Source of the DNA: BOG-908 sp963692875
Lineage (GTDB): Bacteria > Pseudomonadota > Alphaproteobacteria > Acetobacterales > Acetobacteraceae
Direction of reading: 5' to 3'
DNA length: 64,000 bases
Assembly: GCA_965198755.1 (NCBI GenBank)
Contig: OZ240673.1
Location: 2,976,001 to 3,040,000, forward strand
Part shown: positions 60,789-64,000 of the stretch, in pieces
Numbering within the stretch: position 1 is the first letter of the stretch
Layout: each line of letters opens with the position of its first letter
Position numbers and translations under genes: made by a program
Notes under the pieces: model-generated
Told to the model about the DNA's origin: nothing
The model's database searches: none
The model's input: the letters and a program-made list of their open reading frames with translations, nothing else

Positions 60789-62477
60789 CTACCCGAGGCT
60801 CTCGCCGGCGTGCCTGAACAGCGCCTTGGCGACCAGCCTCTGCACGCAGTCGGACAGCGAGCCGGTCTGTGAGGGCGGGATGATGGCTGCCACGTGGCCG
60901 TCTGGACGAACCAGGACCGCCGCGCCGCCGGCCAGATCGGCGAAACGCCGAAGCGCACCGTGTGGATCGTCGAAATCGACGCCCTCGATCACCATCTTGA
61001 CGGGTGCGCTTGAGAAAAGGCCAGCGTGGTCCAGCCGGCTTGCCCGGTCCTGCCCTAACAGCAGGGTGAAACGCCTGTCGTCGAGCAGGTCCAGCAGGGG
61101 GACAGTCGTTCCGTCCCGCTCCAGCCAGGCGTGCGGCATACGGCCGCCGACGACAAGCTGCGGCCTGAAGTCGGAGACGTCGACGATGTCGGTGCCGTCC
61201 GGGCCATAGACGAAGCCAAGTTGCAGGGCGAGGCTGTCGAAATGCTCGCGCTGGTTGGCGACCTGCGCCTGGATGTCCGCCTGCGCCACGGGATCAGCAA
61301 GCCGCCGCCGCAGCGCACCGGCATCGTCCGCGTCGCCGGATTTGAGCGCCAGCTGCAGCTTGAGGATACGCTGGGCATTCTTGTAACTCTGCGCCGAGTT
61401 GGTCACCGCCACGGCATGCCGCTCGGTATGGTAGCTGTCGAGCAGCGCATCGGACGCACGCCCCTGCTCCACGGCGGCAATCTTCCAGGCAAGATTGTGC
61501 GCGTCCTGCAGCCCGGTGTTCAGTCCCAGGCCGCCCGTCGGTGGGAAGCGGTGCGCCGCATCGCCGACCAGGAACACCTGCCCCGAGCGGTAACGGACCG
61601 CGACCTGCGACATCAGCGCCCACGGAAGCACGTGCTTGATGTCGATGTCGTGCTCCCCGCCGCCGATCGCGTGTCGCAGGATCTGCTCGCACATCTCGGG
61701 CGTGAAACTGTCCCGCGGCGTCACCGAAGGGTCGTGCGGGTAGAGCATGCACCAGTTGTGCTCGATGTCGTAGGCGATCAGCACGCCGGTATGTGGCGGC
61801 TGCATGATCCAGTACAGGATGCCTGGCCGGCTGCCCACCACATCACGCAGGTTGGCCGCGAAGTGGATGGTGATGAAGGCCTGCGACGCACTGTCACCGA
61901 CCATCTCGACGCCAAGCGCGCGCCGTACGGCGCTGCCCGCCCCGTCAGCTCCGATGACGTAGCGTGTCGCCACGCGGGTCCGCTCCTGCGTCTCGGTGTC
62001 CTCGAGCAGCGACGTCACCGCCTCGCCTTCCTGCTCGCAACCAACCCAGCCCAAGCCGCGCCGCAGCTCGATCAGCGGAGACCGGGCAACTTCGGCAAGC
62101 AGGAAATCCTCGAACAGAGGCTGGGCCAGGTTGATGAGCGGCGTCGGTGTCACCTCCCGCACCTGCTCGTCCTGACGCTCGTAAGGCATCACGCCGATCT
62201 CCTCGCCGGCGAGAGTGGTGACGAAGCGCACCCAGCCGCCATCCCCGGCCGGCGTGGCGCGGCACTTGAGCGCCTCCATGTCGAAGCCCATGGAGCGGCA
62301 GATCTCCAGCGTGCGCGGGTTCAGCGCGTGCGCTTTCGGCGCACCGTGCCTAGTCTTGAAGCGTTCGATGATCACCGAACGGAGGCCTTGCCGTGCAAGC
62401 AAGACCGCGGTCATCAGGCCAACCGGGCCCGCGCCGACAATGAGTGCAGCCGGACGGTCGCCCGTGTCCTCTCGCAT
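60789..62477 (-). CDS. FAD-dependent aromatic hydroxylase (PheA/TfdB-like)
   Basis: 562-residue class A flavoprotein monooxygenase. The ADP-binding GxGxxG region is ALIVGAGPVGLMTAVLLARQ, followed by the Glu-Arg of IIERFKTRHGAPKAHALNPR. The conserved DG-type motif lies in YVIGADGAGSAVRR. The FAD ribityl motif reads VFLVGDAAHRFPPTGGLGLN. The C-terminal thioredoxin-like domain is present (GRMPHAWLERDG). It hydroxylates a phenol-like or polyketide-like substrate using NAD(P)H. ATG 62477 is 32 bp from the promoter/operator motif. The substrate is unknown; the gene set suggests ring degradation. Confidence 0.92.
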   Translation of the reverse strand: MREDTGDRPAALIVGAGPVGLMTAVLLARQGLRSVIIERFKTRHGAPKAHALNPRTLEICRSMGFDMEALKCRATPAGDGGWVRFVTTLAGEEIGVMPYERQDEQVREVTPTPLINLAQPLFEDFLLAEVARSPLIELRRGLGWVGCEQEGEAVTSLLEDTETQERTRVATRYVIGADGAGSAVRRALGVEMVGDSASQAFITIHFAANLRDVVGSRPGILYWIMQPPHTGVLIAYDIEHNWCMLYPHDPSVTPRDSFTPEMCEQILRHAIGGGEHDIDIKHVLPWALMSQVAVRYRSGQVFLVGDAAHRFPPTGGLGLNTGLQDAHNLAWKIAAVEQGRASDALLDSYHTERHAVAVTNSAQSYKNAQRILKLQLALKSGDADDAGALRRRLADPVAQADIQAQVANQREHFDSLALQLGFVYGPDGTDIVDVSDFRPQLVVGGRMPHAWLERDGTTVPLLDLLDDRRFTLLLGQDRASRLDHAGLFSSAPVKMVIEGVDFDDPHGALRRFADLAGGAAVLVRPDGHVAAIIPPSQTGSLSDCVQRLVAKALFRHAGESLG

Positions 62478-62509
62478 TCCTGTTGGTCCGTTCCGGTGTC
62501 TTCTGGAAG

Positions 62510-62541
62510 TGAGAGCTATCTCAGCAAAACAGAGCCGTCAA
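62510..62541 (-). promoter_or_regulatory. Promoter/operator upstream of the FAD hydroxylase
   Basis: On the minus strand TTGACG (62541-62536), 17 bp, then TAGCTC (62517-62512) within TGAGATAGCTCTCA (62523-62510). Spacing and palindrome match the site upstream of the NTF2-like gene exactly. Confidence 0.6.
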
Positions 62542-62572
62542 TTTACCGGCCGGCCGGCTCGTTCAATCCACG

Positions 62573-63070
62573 TCAGGCTTCCGCCACGGACGGGGAAAAG
62601 CTGCCGTAGGCGCCGCGCAGGAAGAGTAACGGAGGGTGCGGATGCTCGACATCGAGCGCGCGAACCAGACCGATGGCGATGTAGTGGTCTCCCGCCTCGT
62701 GGACCGCGTGAAGCTCGCAATCGATCCAGGCGACCACGCCGTCGAGGATCGGGCTGCCTGCATCCGTCAGCCGGTGAGCGAGTGTCTCGAACTTGTTATC
62801 GGCTTTTGACGACAGCGCCCGCGAGACGTTCTGTTGCCGCTCCGCCAGGATGTTGACGCAGAAACGTCCGGCTTCCTCGATCAAGGGCCAGCTCCTGGAT
62901 TTCCGGTCAGGCAGGAAAGCGACGAGCGGCGGATCGAGCGAGACGGACGTGAAGGAGCCGACGATCATCCCGACGGGCCGGCCCCCGCTCACGGCCGTGA
63001 TCGCGCAAACGCCCGTGGGGTAGTGCCCGAGTATCCGGCGAAACTCCCGGCTTTCCAGTGCAACCTTCAT
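62573..63070 (-). CDS. Flavin reductase (HsaB/HpaC-like)
   Basis: 165-residue FMN-binding split-barrel protein. FRRILGHYPTGVCAITAV and GMIVGSFTSVSLDPPLVAF are the standard signature of NAD(P)H:flavin reductases that feed reduced flavin to class D monooxygenases. FCVNILAERQQNVSRALSS and DHYIAIGLVRALDV follow. The natural partner is the HsaA/HpaB-like enzyme at 56122-57396 (inference). ATG 63070 has a GGAGAGGAA run upstream. The 95-bp gap to the FAD hydroxylase contains that gene's own promoter. Confidence 0.9.
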   Translation of the reverse strand: MKVALESREFRRILGHYPTGVCAITAVSGGRPVGMIVGSFTSVSLDPPLVAFLPDRKSRSWPLIEEAGRFCVNILAERQQNVSRALSSKADNKFETLAHRLTDAGSPILDGVVAWIDCELHAVHEAGDHYIAIGLVRALDVEHPHPPLLFLRGAYGSFSPSVAEA

Positions 63071-63165
63071 CTTCTCGTTCCTCTCCCGCCGGCCTTACCT
63101 GTTCGCCTTGCAAGAGTTCAGCATGGGTTACTACTGCGTGCCGCATCGGCCCAGGGCGATTGCAT

Positions 63166-63240
63166 TTGGCGGAGGCGAGAAGGCCTGCTTTATCGAAAGA
63201 AGAAGCAAAACGTTTTCTCCCTGCTGGCGGCTTAGAAAAC
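63166..63240. repeat. Degenerate repeat arm upstream of the flavin reductase
   Basis: GAGAAGGCCTGCTTTATCGA, AAGAAGAAGCAAAACGTTTTC and TCCCTGCTGGCGGC follow the order of a B arm and core with many changes. The other arm is not clear. Outside it, 63071-63418 contains no supported gene. Confidence 0.5.
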
Positions 63241-63418
63241 AGCCGAGGACAGAAAGTGCGATCGCCCTGGCGTCCGGCCAAGGCAAGGGTTGACGAGGCC
63301 TGTACGAGAAAAGTAAGTGACCTGGTGAGTGTGTCAACGCACGGTCGTCAAATCGAATGGCTCGTCCGCTAGCAAGCCGTGTATCTTTGACGGCCGGGGC
63401 GCCGCTTTGGGAATGACG

Positions 63419-63763
63419 ATGAACATCGTAAGATTCGACGACGCCCCTGCTTATACCGCGCCGAACCACGAAGATGTTGAGGCGCGCAGGCTTCAAGGCG
63501 GCGAGGCGAGTAGCGCGGATTTTGTCCTTGTTGGGCATTCGTTACTTTTGCACGGCGCGATAGTTCCCATGGAAGCTGGTCCGACCGGCAAGATCTACGT
63601 GGTCACGCAAGGCGCCATCACCATTGAGCAAGCGGACGGGGTCCGCCACGTGCTGCTGCCGTGCGACAGCGTATTCATTCCTGCCGGCGAGGCACGCGCG
63701 GTCCTGAACGAAAGCGGCGCTCCCGCGGCGATGATCGTTATAGTCCCGCCACCAACCGAATAG
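63419..63763 (+). CDS. Small cupin-domain protein
   Basis: 114-residue single-domain cupin. LLLHGAIVPMEAGPTGKIYVV, GAITIEQADGVRHVLLPCD and SVFIPAGEARAVLNESG follow the two cupin motifs, but most metal-binding His residues are missing, so it may bind a ligand without metal. ATG 63419 with GGGA eight bases upstream is preferred; an ATG six bases earlier is in frame. It is read opposite to its neighbours. Confidence 0.72.
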   Translation: MNIVRFDDAPAYTAPNHEDVEARRLQGGEASSADFVLVGHSLLLHGAIVPMEAGPTGKIYVVTQGAITIEQADGVRHVLLPCDSVFIPAGEARAVLNESGAPAAMIVIVPPPTE

Positions 63764-63805
63764 CGCGCGCGCCACTGGCGGACGTGACGATGATCCTCAC
63801 CGCTA

Positions 63806-64000
63806 TCAATCGGCCGCTCTTTGCTGAAGTTGGAGATAGGACGCGTAGCGGCCGCCCGTGTGTATTACGTGCCGGCCATGGTTGTCCGGTGTCACGTTGT
63901 CCACGCCCGGCATCACGCCGCCCAGCAAATGGTGGCCGCTGACGACAAGCCGCAACTGCTCGCCGGCGTTCAGCGCCAGGCCGATCGGGAAAAGGTCGAT
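63806..64000 (-). CDS. C-terminal end of a second CocE/NonD-family hydrolase (runs off the window)
   Basis: The minus frame is open from the window edge to TGA at 63806-63808 (64 residues). It reads GLALNAGEQLRLVVSGHHLL then NHGRHVIHTGGRYASYLQL, the end of the jelly-roll domain of CocE/X-Pro-type hydrolases; the intact relative at 57488-59764 ends in a comparable way. Only the C-terminus is visible, so activity cannot be judged. Confidence 0.75.
   Translation of the reverse strand: MDLFPIGLALNAGEQLRLVVSGHHLLGGVMPGVDNVTPDNHGRHVIHTGGRYASYLQLQQRAAD

Overview
The window is high-GC DNA with dense gene packing, frequent ATGA/GTGA stop-start overlaps and families typical of an alphaproteobacterium. 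HpnN-like and HpnL-like hopanoid-locus relatives, an acid-type sedolisin peptidase, a B12-dependent ribonucleotide reductase and the AT-rich intergenic repeats suggest an acidophilic or plant/soil member of the Acetobacteraceae. That placement is an inference from gene content. No rRNA, complete tRNA or CRISPR array was seen.

Layout. 0.3-5.7 kb: M14-like peptidase, TAXI-type periplasmic protein, GH15 glucoamylase/trehalase-like enzyme and a stress-type SDR. 5.9-17.9 kb: a phosphonate locus with PEP mutase, phosphonopyruvate decarboxylase, 2-aminoethylphosphonate transaminase, a free nucleotidyltransferase and a PhnY-like dioxygenase, together with two CDP-alcohol phosphatidyltransferases, an HpnN-like RND exporter and an HpnL-like membrane protein. 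Together these look like a pathway that makes, activates, transfers to lipid and exports an (optionally hydroxylated) aminoethylphosphonate head group, i.e. phosphonolipids. 18.2-25.6 kb: sedolisin, nrdJ, a DUF4440 protein and a divergent oxidoreductase/TetR pair. 25.8-27.0 kb: a 1.17-kb IS630-family element. 27.6-38.1 kb: cell-surface modification genes (sulfotransferase-like, GSCFA, SGNH-dioxygenase fusion, methyltransferase, GT2). 38.7-43.3 kb: an EmrA/EmrB/NodT efflux operon. 43.4-48.1 kb: an NHL-repeat protein followed by decayed genes (hydrolase, HxlR regulator, ISL3 and tricorn remnants) around an intact LysR gene. 48.3-53.2 kb: AraC regulator, a carboxymuconolactone-decarboxylase-like gene overlapping a CMD/SMP-30 fusion, and an SDR. 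53.9-64.0 kb: a catabolic block with methylmalonyl-CoA mutase, an HsaA/HpaB-like flavin monooxygenase, two CocE/NonD hydrolases, an NTF2-like protein, a PheA/TfdB-like FAD hydroxylase, flavin reductase and cupin.

The strongest non-coding signal is a family of AT-rich composite palindromes scattered between genes: about 22 recognisable copies plus a few degenerate ones. Four copies are full length (195-210 bp), begin and end with TA, and have termini that resemble those of the resident IS630 element. They behave like MITEs mobilised in trans by IS630-type transposase, and many sit directly behind stop codons, where they could act as two-way terminators.
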